Program-made: the position numbers and the translations under genes
From: Chionis minor
Taxonomy: Eukaryota; Chordata; Aves; Charadriiformes; Chionididae
DNA: 64,000 nucleotides
Assembly (NCBI GenBank): GCA_013398295.1
Contig: VZSF01001513.1
Location: 874,384-938,383, forward strand
Direction of reading: 5' to 3'
Part shown: positions 12,591 to 25,027 of the stretch, piece by piece
Numbering within the stretch: position 1 is the stretch's first letter
How the letters are laid out: every line of letters begins with the position of its first letter
The notes under the pieces: generated by a model
The model's database searches: none
The model's input: only the letters and a program-made list of their open reading frames with translations
What the model was told of the DNA's origin: nothing

Positions 12591-13166
12591 TAACATCTAG
12601 TCCCAGCGCAATTGGGCCCATCTGGGTGGCAAGCCTCCGGAGTGTCCTGCTTTCCCTGTGCAGCTGCAGCCTCCCATCCCGCTCATCTTCCTCGCTCCCG
12701 AGTGCTGATGCTCAGCCTTTGGCTTGAGCCGCTGCGGTGGCAGGCTCCAGTGCTGCCGGCAAACACCCTCCCCATGCATCCTGACCCGTGGGACCCAGCA
12801 GCCCCGGCAGTGAGCCCTCAGCTTGCTTTCCGCAAGACCCTGGGGCTGGGGAGCAAAGGCTTTTGAACACCCTTGACCCGCTGGCTGCTGCCCCACTGTT
12901 CTCCTGGTGGTGCCTGGAGGACTTGGCAGCAAGGAACAGCAGCATCACAGCAGCATCACGGACCACAAATCTTTCTTTTCCTCCTTTGCTATGCCTGCAA
13001 AGCACTCCTCCACCGCCAAGAAGCCTCGAGGAGATCTGTCCGTGCACCCTTGTTCTCCTTCTCTCTTCCCCTTCCCCTGCCTTCGCTTCCAGCCCTTCTC
13101 TGGTTTCCTCCCAGGCCCTCATGTCGCTCTCCCTGAGTCTACCTTCTCCTTCTCTCTTTCCTACAG
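12591..13166. other. GC-rich block with pyrimidine-rich plus strand
   Basis: Local GC content is clearly higher than in the flanks, and several overlapping frames stay open on both strands (for example 12712-13179 on minus and 12907-13428 on plus). From about 13040 to 13166 the plus strand is strongly pyrimidine-rich (many CTTCTCC and TCTCTT units), which by itself produces Ser/Pro/Leu-rich frames one way and Arg/Glu/Gly-rich frames the other. I see no domain and attribute the open frames to composition. The tract ends in a strong acceptor-like sequence at 13166. Confidence 0.5.
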
Positions 13167-13244
13167 ATGGACGAGCCACCCGCTTCCCCCATTAAGCCGG
13201 ACACTTTGGGGGACTCCTGTCTCCTCTCTGCAACTCGCAGCTGA
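13167..13244 (+). other. Candidate splice acceptor with ATG-initiated short frame
   Basis: A very strong polypyrimidine tract ends in CTACAG at 13161-13166, immediately followed by ATGGACGAGCC. From that ATG a 25-residue frame beginning MDEPPASPIKPDTLGDSCLL runs to a stop at about 13242-13244. A second frame is open through the same acceptor to 13428. No donor of quality is seen before the stop. It could be a 3'-terminal exon, a noncoding exon or a chance product of the pyrimidine-rich tract. Confidence 0.15.
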
Positions 13245-13319
13245 TTCTATCTGCCCCCAGGGGATGGTTTTCATAAGGCAGCAAGTCAGCGCGGAGGTGT
13301 GGAGGCTTCCGGCCCTCGC

Positions 13320-13850
13320 ACTAACCTGCATTCCAGCATTAAAGATAATGGATACAATGGAAAATCAATGGAGAATATGTAACTTTATCCCATTCATAGC
13401 TTCATATTGCATTACACAGTGGCCTTAAGATGCATAAAAGTGATATATGGCTGAACTTGGCAGGAAAAAAGAACACAGGAAACAAATATCTTTGGTAAGA
13501 ATCACAGCCTAGGAATAACCTGTGTAGCAAACAGACCTGAATGTCTTCTGTTTTTCATGAAATTTCACTGCATAATTGTTTTGCAGTGACTTGTGAGAGT
13601 GTAAAAAATAAATCAAGGCTTTGTGCATATTACGTATTTCCCTTGAGTGAGATAAGACAGAGAAAGAAAATGACTGCTTGACTTTCCAGCCTCAGACAGA
13701 TGCCAAATCTGTCACAAATACTGCTTTTTTATATCATATCAGCAGAGGAAATTATTGCCGCTATTATCTGCCCTTTGGTCAGAAGCATGTTCTGCACCTT
13801 GGCTAACGTGCCTTTGTGGTGCAGCCACCTGCACTTTTTCGAGGAGTTCA
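13320..13850. other. Possible conserved noncoding block
   Basis: Abrupt change from the GC-rich block to AT-rich sequence without repeats and with stops in all frames. It contains motif-like words such as ATTGTTTTGCAGTGAC, TTATATCATATCAGCAG and GAAATTATTGCCGCTATTA, typical in feel of vertebrate conserved noncoding elements. This is an impression only; no alignment was possible. Confidence 0.25.
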
Positions 13851-15855
13851 TCTAATTACAGGGTAGATGAGTCAGGCTGCATTTCCTATGGGCTGTCTTC
13901 AAACATAGGAAGTTATTAATACCGATTAGCTGAAAAAGTCCAGGTCTTCACCGCGACGTTTCCTGGCTAATATTAGACACACCTTCTGTACTTTAAGGTG
14001 TGATGGCTGATAAGAACCAGTAGTACGGCAGCCGAGGTTTTACGGCGGTGGGTGCAGCGCAGGACAGGCTGTCCCAAGAGGTTTTTTTTCTTACACCTTT
14101 GAATGAATTCAAGCAGACAGGCTGGAACGAGAACGGGAAACTGAAGGTAGAGGGCACAGCCTGGGATCTGAGTCCCTTAGGAAATGACGAGGGAGCTGGC
14201 ACTGCGCTGCCTCCGGTCTCAGCGCCTGCAGCAGCAGAGTTATTGGGAAATTTTCCCTTCAATAGGAAAAAAATATCTCCCCAAAGGAGAGCTGAAAGTT
14301 CCTAGGAGATGTTGCTGTAAAGCTTAAACTCCTTGTTTTGGAAGAAGATTAAAAGAAACTTGGCTATTTAATGAGGATTAAGCAGTCATAGCCAAGATCT
14401 AACAACAGGCATGACCTACTGGGGTCAGGGTCCCTGCAGAACCCCTGGGGTAACTTGAATTTGGAGAGAGAGAGGAGTCCATGTGGGACTGAACAAGGCG
14501 AGGCAGCAGGATCCATTTTCAGGTCTTCCACCAATTTGCAAATACATGCTGGGCTGTTTGCTGACCCTTTTTCACTCTGCTGGTCTCATCTGTGCAGACT
14601 GCCAGGGCCAGGGGCTGTTGGTAAAGTCTCAGCTTCATGCTGGGGTTTTGGTGGCTCCACAGGTCTCCCACGCTAACCTAAGCTACACTAGTTTTCATCA
14701 CTCTGAGTGAAGAGACGGAAAAGGGGATGTGCTATGGCACAGCGGACACACGGACAGGACCATGGTGGCAACAGTAAGCTCACCTCGTGCCTGCTTCTTG
14801 GATGGGGGGATATGGGGGTGCCCATCTGCTCCAGCAGTGTGACTGCAGCTCAGATGGAGACACCTGGCCTAGCTCTGATGAGTCAGCAAAGGAATGGAAA
14901 TAACGAGGAGGTGCAGCCGGCTCTACTGGTGACAATGGGGTCTTCACTGGTGTCATATGGACAAGTTTCAGATGATAAATCAGAAGGCAGAAAAGTGGGA
15001 CAGGTGGACAGCATTATGGACATTTGTCCAAGTCATGCAGAGGGGAAATACGCTAACACCAACAGGGGATGGGGAATATGGAATGCAGCCAGAGAATTCT
15101 TGAGATGTAAGCGATTATACCTTACACAATAGGTAAAATAATAAAGTCCCAGCAACTAGAGCTGGAAGCCAGAAGGACAATGATTAAATGCTTTAAATGT
15201 TCACAAACCAAATCTTGTATCACAGATGCCTTGTTGTTTTATCTCTTGATTTATTTCACTTCTGCAAGCCACAGAAAAATTGTACGTGATGGTTTTTCCT
15301 TTTCAGTTCCCGCTACTGAGTTTGCAAAGCTTGCCAAACGTGGAGGACTTCACAGAAATCAAGAAGAAAAAGCTTCTAGGCTGGCTGGATTTTCCATTGC
15401 TTTCTCAGCTGTACAGTGGTGGCTCCTCTAATTTATTCTGCAACCAGAGGGACAACTGCGCACAGCACAGGCACGCAACATAGAAGGGAGTTGCTGGCTC
15501 ATAGCACCATAGCGGGTCTGGAATCTAAGGAAAATCAATTTTAGGTGAAAGGACTGGGTTCTTCTCTCACCCTGGGTAAATGAGGAATGCCTTTCCTGAG
15601 GACCGTGGCATTGCATGAGCACAACCTGGTGGAAGGGGGGAAGCAGGCTGAAAAAACCTTTTCTTGCAAGGTCCCTTGGTTTTTTATTCTTAGTTGCACT
15701 TGCAGAGCACGTCATCCCGACAGGAAATTATGCTTCCTTTCTCCCTCACTTTCCTGGTTTAGATTTCAGCTCCTCCTGTCTAATACCACCCAGAACAGAT
15801 CAAGTTATTTTACAGTACGAAGTCCGTGCTTCTCCAAATAATTTAACCAATGTTT
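13851..15855. other. Unique sequence, no recognised gene
   Basis: Short frames on both strands without family features. A pyrimidine-rich stretch with an acceptor-like TTTTCAG at 15300-15306 precedes an open frame to about 15483, but no donor defines an exon. Confidence 0.4.
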
Positions 15856-15925
15856 ATAACGTTATCCCCTGTAAAAGGGATAAGTATTATCCCTGTTTTA
15901 CAGGTGTGAAAATCAAGGCAATTTG
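15856..15925 (-). repeat. MIR SINE core fragment within a foldback
   Basis: ATTATCCCTGTTTTACAGG followed by GAAAATCAAGGCAA is the reverse-strand MIR core (the part that usually reads TTATCCC-ATTTTACAG-GAAACTGAGGCA). Immediately before it, CCTGTAAAAGGGATAA is the same core in the other orientation, so the two halves form a near-perfect hairpin (15868-15904; 16-bp stem, 2-base bulge, 3-base loop). MIR is an ancient tRNA-derived SINE shared by amniotes. Confidence 0.5.
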
Positions 15926-16257
15926 GTCATGGTGTTGAAAGGAAATTATGTTGAACTGGCAGCACTGAATTCATGTAACTTATCCCACTTCTTGACTGTA
16001 GATCAAAGTTAATACAGTCATCCGCTATAAATATCTGCCAGCAAGTATATTGGGGCTTCATATGAATGTAAAAAACTTACCCACCCCTCAAAATTTGATT
16101 CAGTGTCTGCATGTACCTAGCTTTACTGTATTTGGTCTGAAAGCCGTAACTTGAGTCATATGCACAAACTTTGGAAAGAAGATTGCCAGAAATAGGGCTT
16201 CTGCTGTTGGAGGCTGCTGCCCAGTCCTAACCTGTGCGTTTTGTGTCTCGGTTGCAG
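15926..16257. other. Unique sequence, nothing recognised
   Basis: No repeat or exon seen apart from the pyrimidine-rich lead-in to the acceptor-like site at 16257. Confidence 0.4.
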
Positions 16258-16331
16258 ATCAGATGGAAAATCTGAGCTGCTTTGGCCAGAAGCCTATCCT
16301 GGATTTGAATTCTCCTTATTTTTCTCAAACA
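16258..16331 (+). other. Candidate 74-nt exon (unidentified)
   Basis: The lead-in GTTTTGTGTCTCGGTTGCAG is acceptor-like and GTATGTGC at 16332 is a good donor. Two frames are open across it; one reads QMENLSCFGQKPILDLNS, the other SDGKSELLWPEAYPGF. I recognise neither. A conserved exon in other birds would decide it. Confidence 0.2.
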
Positions 16332-17693
16332 GTATGTGCAATTACTGCTCTACTTCTTTGCGATACAGAAAAGCAAGATACTCCAACTTCTGATCACTGG
16401 AACTGGGATGGATCTGATTTATAAAGTAAAATGGCATGTGCAGAAGTAGGCAAGAAAGGGGGAAAAAAAATCAGTGAGAAGCTACTTCTAGGGAATCAGG
16501 GAAAAAAACCAGAGGACAGGATTTCTTCCTTAGTGAATTGTTTTTGCCCAGGAACATTTTAGTCCTAAAGCAAATCCAGAAACTATTGTGAGTCTATGAC
16601 ATATGACCAGTATCTTGAAAGTTTACAGTAGATTGCAACAGACTGAGATGACATTTAGGCGTCTGAAGGCACATTTGCTAAGTTATATTTCACAGGGAAA
16701 AATATACTGCCTCGTGGAAATGTTATGCTGTTGTTGGGTGGCAGCTTGCATTATTATTAGAGATGGCAAGGCTCTATGTGGCATTTGTACTTGAAATAAG
16801 AAATTTTAAGCAACTTGGAGCTTAGGGGCTGGGCACTTCTTTGTTTGCTTGCTTTTGTATCGCTTGGGTTTCTGTGTGTGCATATTTTAGCTAATGCAAA
16901 AATAGAGTCTCTTTTATTGCAACATTTCACAGAATTTTCCAGCTTAAATAAGCCAGTTTCCAAATCAAAAGGATAAACCCTGATGAAAAGTTGGCTTCTA
17001 AATGTGAAATTGTTCCTTGTCCACATTCCATTGGCTTTTAAAAAGAAAAAAAAAAAGAAAATAATGAAAGAAACTCACATTTTAAGGGGTGTGTGTGCAT
17101 AGCCATCCTCTAGCAAATGGTAAAAATTTTGTGTCAAATTGAGGAGGGTGTTTTTTCCACCATTTTTACACACTTCTGGTTGCTGCCTTCTCCTTGCAGA
17201 ACACAATCAAAGACACCCAGTGGGTATGATGGAAATGCTCAGGAATGAAAATATCTTTGATTTCCAAACCTCTGCTCATCTCTGAGGAGCTGTCAGGTCT
17301 TGTGTTACTGGTGACTGTGTAAACGTAAGTGGTATGTTGCCAGTCTTCTGGATGCAGAACCATTGTGCACAACCCGCCAGCTCTTGTGAGCAGAACCAGC
17401 TCCCATCTCCCGGCCCCAGCTGCCCAGGGTGGCATTTCTGCTGTCACAGCACAGCACCACGGGCTCTATTCTGCCCCACAACCCCAGCACCGTAATCCTG
17501 CTAGCACCTCATGCTGCTGGGGGACCACTGGAGTTTGGGATCCCCAGCAAAGAGCAGGGCGGTGGCACTGTGCTGATAGGGAGATCAAGGTCTTGCCACC
17601 AACAAAACCCCTATGGTAGAAGGTGTTCCAGGAGAAGGCACACTCCCCCACCCCAGCCTTGTCCCTGCTAGGAGACCGAAAGTGTCCTTTGTC
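16332..17693. other. Unique sequence, no recognised gene
   Basis: Simple A-rich patch at about 17042-17056. The 17330-17690 part is GC-richer with several short overlapping frames, none resembling a family. Nothing else seen. Confidence 0.4.
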
Positions 17694-18503
17694 CTGATCT
17701 GGACAGGCTGGATCAATGGGCGGAAGCCAAGTGAATGAGGTTCAACAAGTCCAAGTGCCGGGTCCTGCACTTGGGTCACAACAACCCCAGGCAATGCTAC
17801 AGGCTTGGGGAGGAGTGGCTGGAAAGCTGCCCAGAGGAAAAGGACTTGGGGGGCTTTGTGGACAGTCAGCTGAACATGAGCCAGCAGTGTGCCCAGGTGG
17901 CCAAGAAGGCCAATGGCATCTTGGCCTGTATCAAGAACGGTGTGACCAGCAGGAGCAGGGAAGTGATTATGCCCCTGTACTCAGCACTGGTGAGGCCCCA
18001 CCTCCAGTACTGCATTCACTTTTCGGTGCCACAGTACAGGAGGGACATTGAGGTGCTGGAGCGTGTCCAGAGAAGGGCAACGGAGCTGGTGAGGGGTCTG
18101 GAGAACAAGTCTTATGAGGAGCGGCTGAGGGAACTGGGGTTGTTTAGCCTGGAGAAAAGGAGACTGAGGGGAGACCTTATCTCTCTCTACAACTACCTGA
18201 GAGGAGTCTGTAGCAAGGTGGGGGTTGGTCTCTTCTTGCAAGTGACAAGTGATTGGACAAGAGGAAATGGCCTTGAGTTGTGCCAGGGGAGGTTTAGATT
18301 GCATATTAGGAAAAACTTCTTTACCGAAAATGTTATTAACATTGGAACAGGCTGCCCAGGGAGGTGGTGGAATCGCCATCCCTGAAGGTATTTGAAAGAT
18401 GGGTAGAGGTGGTGCTGAGGGACATGGTTTAGTGGTGGTTTTGGCAGTGTTAGGCTGAGGGTTGGACTTGATGATCTTAAAGGTCTCTTCCAATCTAAGG
18501 GAT
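17694..18503 (+). mobile_element. CR1 LINE 3' fragment
   Basis: Plus-strand CR1 beginning at ATCTGGACAGGCTGGATCAA (about 17697) and running to TTGATGATCTTAAAGGTCTC and CCAATCTAAGG near 18500. The usual terminal TCTATGA-type repeats are missing, so the 3' end is trimmed or diverged. It is of the subfamily with the GGCAGTGTTAGGCT-type 3' end, like the copy at 43513, and different from the copies at 2077 and 44882. 5'-truncated within the reverse transcriptase. Confidence 0.92.
17735..18385 (+). pseudogene. CR1 ORF2 C-terminal fragment
   Basis: A frame of about 216 codons covering the part of the CR1 polymerase after the catalytic box: blocks such as [44 protein letters not shown] and [13 protein letters not shown] follow the family order. 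A one-base deletion near 18339 shifts the frame, so the final segment is scrambled and stops early. There is no start of its own; it is a relic inside the CR1 copy. Confidence 0.9.
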
Positions 18504-21500
18504 CCCCACATGTGACCTGCCAGTCCAGCTCTTTCCCTGTCTCCCTCCCACAGCCTGAACCCAGCTCTCTGGCCCTGGTCCCAGAGGGCAGGCGTGGGAG
18601 AAGGCTGCACACCCGTACGTATATGGGCCATGTGCTACACTGTCTTGTGTTAATAGGGGAAAGAGGGCTTTAGCCCTTGGGGAGATTGCCTGCGACATGG
18701 TGGGGTGCTCTGGAAACAAGTATGGGATGTCTGCGGTACCAGCACCCCCACAGGGTGCCACACGGACAGCGTGGGAGTTAATCTGGAGGGTGAAGGTGTT
18801 TAGGAGCCCTCTGTCCTCTGAGAAAATCAAGGCCTCAGTTGTCATGTCAGATTTCACTTTTCCAAGTAAGGCTGAGAGTTTTCCAAAGTATTTCAAAGGC
18901 AGATAATATCTCTACAGGTTTGAACGCTTTGAGCCAGGGTGACTCAGATTTTGTAAAATGGAGCCAGGAAAACTGTTTAAAGGGTCTTAATTATAAAGTG
19001 CTCATCTCCTTTTGCACTGATTTTTTTTTTTTTGGTGGTATGTAATAGGCTATCTGTTAAAAGAGTGGGGAGAGCACCAACACCCCACCATGCTTTTACA
19101 GGGTCATAAGGTCCCTACCAGGTTCTCAAAAAGAAAAGAGCAAAGTGGACAAGTTCAGATAAGCATTGTTTGGGTTGTGTCCCAAAGGGGTAAAATCCCC
19201 AAAGATTTTCAAGCAAGGTGCTCCACTGGAAAGACTGCCTCTAGCCTAGAAAATCCTTGACTATATCTGAATGGAGAGGCTGAAGTCCAAAAGGACTTTA
19301 ACATCTTGTCTAATGTCCTGAATATTAAATTTCATCCACTTTTACCTCCTTTCTGAACTAAATAGCTTACATTTGACTAAAGCTTACGTTGTGTTTGCCT
19401 AACACATAACTGCCCCCTACCCCAGGCTCCATCCCTTCCTCTGAAGAGATGACAAGACACAAAGCAATCCACCTCTGCCCTCCAGGGGTTGCTCCAATGA
19501 TTAAGGGCTCCCACTTAAACACGTGTGCAGAGCTGCTCATGTGGATTTGCCTGGCTTTCATGTCTGGTCCCTGCTTCTCACTATGGCTTTTTCTATGTTA
19601 AAGTACCATTTAATATGCCACCACTTCATCTGCTCAGGCATTTTACACTATGTAAGAAAATTGCATCACTGACTTCCTTAGAATGGTTTTTGGTTGGTTG
19701 GTTGGTTGTTTTTTTCTCCAAAAACAAACTCAAACTTTGAACCAAACCCCAATCTCATCTCAGATCATGCTGCATTACAGGAACTACCATTTCTTATGAA
19801 GCACTGTGGACCTTCTTGACAAGCGAATGGCAGCACACATTTAAATTCACCTATCTATCCGCTGCATTTTTTACTCTAACTTTACGTGGTAGGAGATGTG
19901 GTGGTTGCTGGTCCTCTCCTCCCTTTGCTTCAGCCAAATACACTTTTTCCATTATGCCCTTTCCCCATGCCCAACTTTGTCACAGAGAGTACTGGCAGCT
20001 GGAACAGAGGACAAGAGGCTGCCCTGTACACTCACTTCTCAACATAGACTACATACATCTCTTTGAGCAATCCTCCTGCTGCCAGGAATAACCAGCAGAA
20101 GGTGAGGGAGGAGGTTAGTTATTTAGTCTAAAAATAGATTGATATAACCTGAAAAAGCCTAAAAATATAGGCTAAAAAAAAGACTGATGTATTTTTGTAT
20201 ATTGCTCCAGCTATATAGTGCTTGATGGTGCGGAAGATGATGATGCAGCAAATTAATTCCTGATTCTGCAATTGCTTTTTGGGAGCTGAAAAATCACCTG
20301 GCTAAGGTGACAGAAAGGTCAGAAAGGACAGTGAAAGTCAGCCTTCTTGGTGTGACAGCTGGGCAAGCTAGAGAATTTGGCTAAAACAAGACATGTGGAG
20401 CACTTTTCTGTACCCACCAGTAGTTCCGAGAAGTATGAATAAGGGAAGTTTTATTTTCTCAAATGATGCAAAATTGCGCTGGGAGGGGAGGACGCCTCAA
20501 AGGTTTTTCAGCTTAGCACAACATTATGGTCTAAAAGGCTGACTGGGAAGGATGAACATAGGTGGGTTTGTAAGCATGAACTCGAGTAGCCCAGCTTTGA
20601 CATTGCTGCAAGATTTACTGCCAGATTTGAAAAAAAAAAAATTTAAAAAATCATATCTGAATTATCTAGACTTTGTACAAGTCCTTGGTATATAGTTTGG
20701 CACCAGCCACTAATCTAAGCTGGCCTGAGAAGAGTCAAAATCTTGAAGTGGAGGGAGAGGAGATGCCCTACTTGAAAGGGTGCAGAAGCAGAGGGAATGT
20801 GTATTCCTGGCACAGTGAGGTCTTCCAGGATGAATTGGCAATGGGTCTATTTATAAGTTCACAAGTGGGCTTTGACATTCAGTATCAGTGAAAGAAAAAA
20901 AGCCACTCCAAGAGGCTATGGAAATGGTTTAGAGAACATGACTTGGTCTTTGCAGCTATTCATTAGAAGCAGCAGCAGCTTTTATAGAGCAATATGCCGG
21001 CAGATCATTCTGAATGTGGTACTGCTGAGAGGGGATAGTTGGTGGCTTGTGACTTGAAACATTGTTCAGGCCCTGTAAAACAAGAAAAATTGCACAGGCA
21101 TAAAAAGGAGGAAAAATTGTTCTGTTACAGTATTTCACTTTGCAATTAAAGAAAAAAAAATAAAATCCTGGCCACAGAAAAAGCCTTTAACCATTAAAAA
21201 TAATCCAGAACAGAATTTCAGCAGTGCCCAGTACAAGCTTCTCTGCCAACAAGGGCTAGAGGAGGTGACACAAAGCTGAGAAGTCAGATCACTGGTCTTT
21301 AGGTCAATGTCAAACAGCAGGAGAGGAGGTGCACTGGCAACTGAACGTCACTGCTGGGATGACGCACAGGCAGTGGACGTATGCATGTGAAAACAGGTAG
21401 AGATCAAGGGATCCAAACCCAAGCCCTTGGTGTTGGTGATGGAGGGGAATCTGTCCCAAAAGGGCTTAAACAGGATTAAAAACTGGATCTCTGGATTTTG

Positions 21501-24500
21501 AGCCCAATGACTGATTAGCCAAGGTAGAAAGGAATTACTGACTGCTCTGAAATTCATTAGGCCAGGGTGAGGAGAGGTGTTCACAACAATTTGGTGGAAA
21601 TTCCCTTTTTAACACGTGGTTCAGGGTGGGCAGGGCAGGAACATGCACCTCATCTGCCATGCATGACTCCTTTCACCTCCAGGGATAGAAATAATCGTAA
21701 CAACTTCCTCCTGTCATAGGTTTCCAAGAGGCAAAACGGTTGAGACCTGCACAGAGGATTGAGGAATCTGGGCTCTTGTGGTACAAGTATGGATTCCTGC
21801 TCGCCTGAGCATTTCTGATGAAGAGCAGAATGTTATAAAATGAGGAATGACTGCAAAACATGGCTATCATAGATGTGTATGTGGAGGGGCAAAGGGCTGG
21901 CGAGGAAGGTAGAGTGCAAGTAAATTCTCACAATTGTCCTTGGACCAGCACCACCACAGGGCAGTACCTCCAAATGAGGAAAAACAGTCTAAGACACTTT
22001 TTGAAAAGGAATCGGGATTTATTTTCCAGCTCTTATAGAGGTATAGGTGTTAAAACTGGCCCAGGTACTGGCAGAAACAGGCTCATTAACCAGTCACTCT
22101 TAATACTGACCAGTAACAAAAGGAGAAGCTGCTTTATATCCTACCAAGATAATGGACTAACTAAGCCTCTTTAAACCTGCAGTCGAGCCTTGACTTCATC
22201 CGGTTCTTACTATGAAATAAGACAGCAGGACCAGCTTCTGAGTGAATGTTGACAACTGAAATTCAGTGATTTTAAAAGGCAGCTATTGCTTGCCCTACTT
22301 GAAGGGACAGTGCTTGGAGTGCTGTAGCAGATTCAGCTGGCCTTTCCTTATTAGATCTGGAAAAATAGTGGTGGATACAAAAGACAGGAAAACAAAAGCC
22401 CTGCCCTTAGTGCAGGAGAAGGCTCGTACTCATTTAAAGAAATGACTTTCAGCTTGAAAATGCACCATCCAGTTATAAAGAGGCTGCTGTGTGGTACGTG
22501 TCTTTTGTCCAGTGTGTTGTATCTAGCTGATATCCTGACGCATGCCAAAGTCTTTGAAGGGGAACTCATAAACTTTTTAAAAGTGGTCTGTGATAAGCTC
22601 AAGGCAGCCCATCTGAAGCAAAAAGAAATGTGAGGTGCCCTGAAAAGAAATAACTTACTTTTCACACATTGTGGGGGAGAACACCAGGGATGGAAAAGAG
22701 CTACTCAAGTTAAGGCACAACCACAGCATGGAAACAACTGGGTATAAATTGCCCAGGAATAAAATTAAATTGGAAACTGGAAGGAGTTCTGTCCTGGATA
22801 TGTTTTTATAGAAGAAGTGAGAAAGAGTTTATGAAAGAGACAGCAGATTCCAACGAAAGAATAAATATTCCTCAGGGACTCTCTGAAAAGACAGATGGAA
22901 CAAAAACAAGCAGGAAGATTAAAAATCCCCCAGGAGGTTTGTATAGGAGAGAGCTCAGACTGAGGTTTGTGGTATGAAAACATCACAACAAAAAATAGTG
23001 GCTGCCTGATTATCCTTGCGCCATTTGTAATCTGTCCACGGTCCTCTTCTCTGCTTGGTGTGGACCCAGCAAGAAGCCGAAGATGGGCAGAGCATGCTGT
23101 TCCCCTGGAAAACAGGCTCCCGAAGAGCGTGTTTGGGCTCGGATTAGTGGTGGTGGCATAACTGCTGTCTTCCCTTCTCCTGTGAAACTGCTCCTTTATT
23201 TAGTGGCAGCTGAAAAAAAACAGTGCAGAACTGGGGGCAAATGGTTAAAAACCAAGTTGTGAGGCTAGAGGGATATCAAGACATTCCCAGGACATTTCTA
23301 TTTCCTATAATAAAGGAGCTGATGCTATTTGATAGAGCGGAGTGGGCAAGAACAGCAAGGGATAAAGCAAACATACAGCACATCCTGAAAAAGAACAAAG
23401 AACAAAAGCTTTGGGGCAGCGTGGTAGCGAGCACAAGGCGTAAAGGGTGAGCAAAGAAGCGGCCTCCTGCTGTTTGATCCCACCGTGTCCTGGCAAATGG
23501 GGATCAGTTTGCATTTTCTAAAAATAAACAGAACAGCAGTGAAGTGGCATCTGACTACAACTCAGCATATGTAGTCTCCTAGTGGAAACACTCGGAAACC
23601 ATCCGGGTCGAGGGAGGTGACAAGACACCCACATGTACGTACGCTAGCAGTTACAGGTCTCCACATACTTATTATTGAAAAATTATATCCTGCAGAATTG
23701 TCCTGTAACTGCACCAAAAGCAAAACCCATTTGCTTTCAGCTCCTTTCCAAAGAGCTTAAAAATCCGTCACCTCTTGGGTCTGATCTAGCGTGCTGTGTG
23801 CACAAAATGTCCCTTATATCACAAAGAGGGTGCTAAAATAATGGTTTCTTCACAACAGGTTCCCAGTTGTAAAGGAGGAACATGAATTTTAGATATGCTG
23901 AACAACACGGAATTCCTTTGGTTTCAATATTCCTGCTGTTTCCTTCCTTGAACAGTCATTTCTTTTGATTCTTTTCTGTACCTCCTTGTTGCACTTCAGT
24001 TTTTGATACCAGAGAACAACTTTTGTGAAAAAAGTGAATTTTGACGTAGAGTTTGACTACTTTGAATTTCTTCATCCTAAAATTCATGGGGGGACATTGA
24101 CAGCCTCGATCCATGCTGGGTTTAAGGGAATCTTCTACAATCTGAATGAGGACTCCCTGGGAAGTATTTGCCTACCCCCACCCAAAAGTCTGGCCCTGCG
24201 CATGTGAGCAAATTCTTTAGTTTCTTGGTAAATTTGGGATCAACCTATATGATCAGCCTATGACCCTTGACCAGCATGTTCCGCGGGCATGGAAAGGCTT
24301 ATAAGTGCTTCTTGGGATAGAACCCAAGCATTGCACATGCAACATTAAAAAATGCGTGATGTATCTGATTTTAGAAACCAGTAAAGCATGTAGCATAAAC
24401 TAATAACCTCATTTCATAACACATTCCTGTGTGTCAAAGCACAGAATACTGGTGTAGCTTTTTTATTTGTCTCCAGAAACGAGATTTTTTTCTGATAATC

Positions 24501-24900
24501 CAAGAGTCTAGCTCTCACTGCTATAAATTACTACTTCACCTTAGAAATCACTGTGACTCTCAAGGTTCGTATGTCCTGAGAAACTGGCTTAAAATAAAGA
24601 GCTGTTAAATAGCTGTAAAACTTAACGCAGTCACAGTAACCAAGTCAGTGGTCTGGAGAAGAATTCTAGCACATTTCACAAGGAAGCGGAGTGTTTGTCA
24701 CTAACTAACTAAAACCCCAGGATATCTTAAAACATCAGAGGGCAGTTGTTCAAGAGGGTGTGACTCCCACTTGCTGCCTTGTCAGCCTTGAGAAAGAATG
24801 TGTGTTTTGGTTTGTTTTTTAAACGCCTACTGGGTTTAGCTGCTCTTCTAAGCTGCAAGTTCTCCACTTTGGGGTTATTTTAAAGCTGACATGTAGGAAG
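18504..24900. other. Long unique stretch, no recognised gene
   Basis: About 6.4 kb with no recognised repeat family, RNA gene or exon. Minor features are a T-run at about 19020-19032, a TTGG simple repeat at 19688-19710 and an A-run at about 20629-20641. At about 22645 a minus-strand GTAAGTTATT donor-like site closes a 79-nt open stretch, one of many chance combinations in a window this long. Confidence 0.4.
19688..19710. repeat. (TTGG)n simple repeat
   Basis: Short tandem repeat of TTGG followed by a T-run. Simple sequence, no coding value. Confidence 0.8.
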
Positions 24901-25027
24901 CTACTAAAGTGAACAGAGTTGAACTTTTCCACAGGATCAAACTTCTTTCTCCTCCTTCAAAACATTTAGGGAAACAACCCTAAACTGTTAACTGTGGATT
25001 AAAATGTGGAATCTGGATTTTTTTCAG

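Noticed and set aside
22654..22732. Minus-strand exon-like unit ending in GTAAGTTATT
   Set aside because: Acceptor context is poor, only one of three frames is open, and no partner exon is seen.
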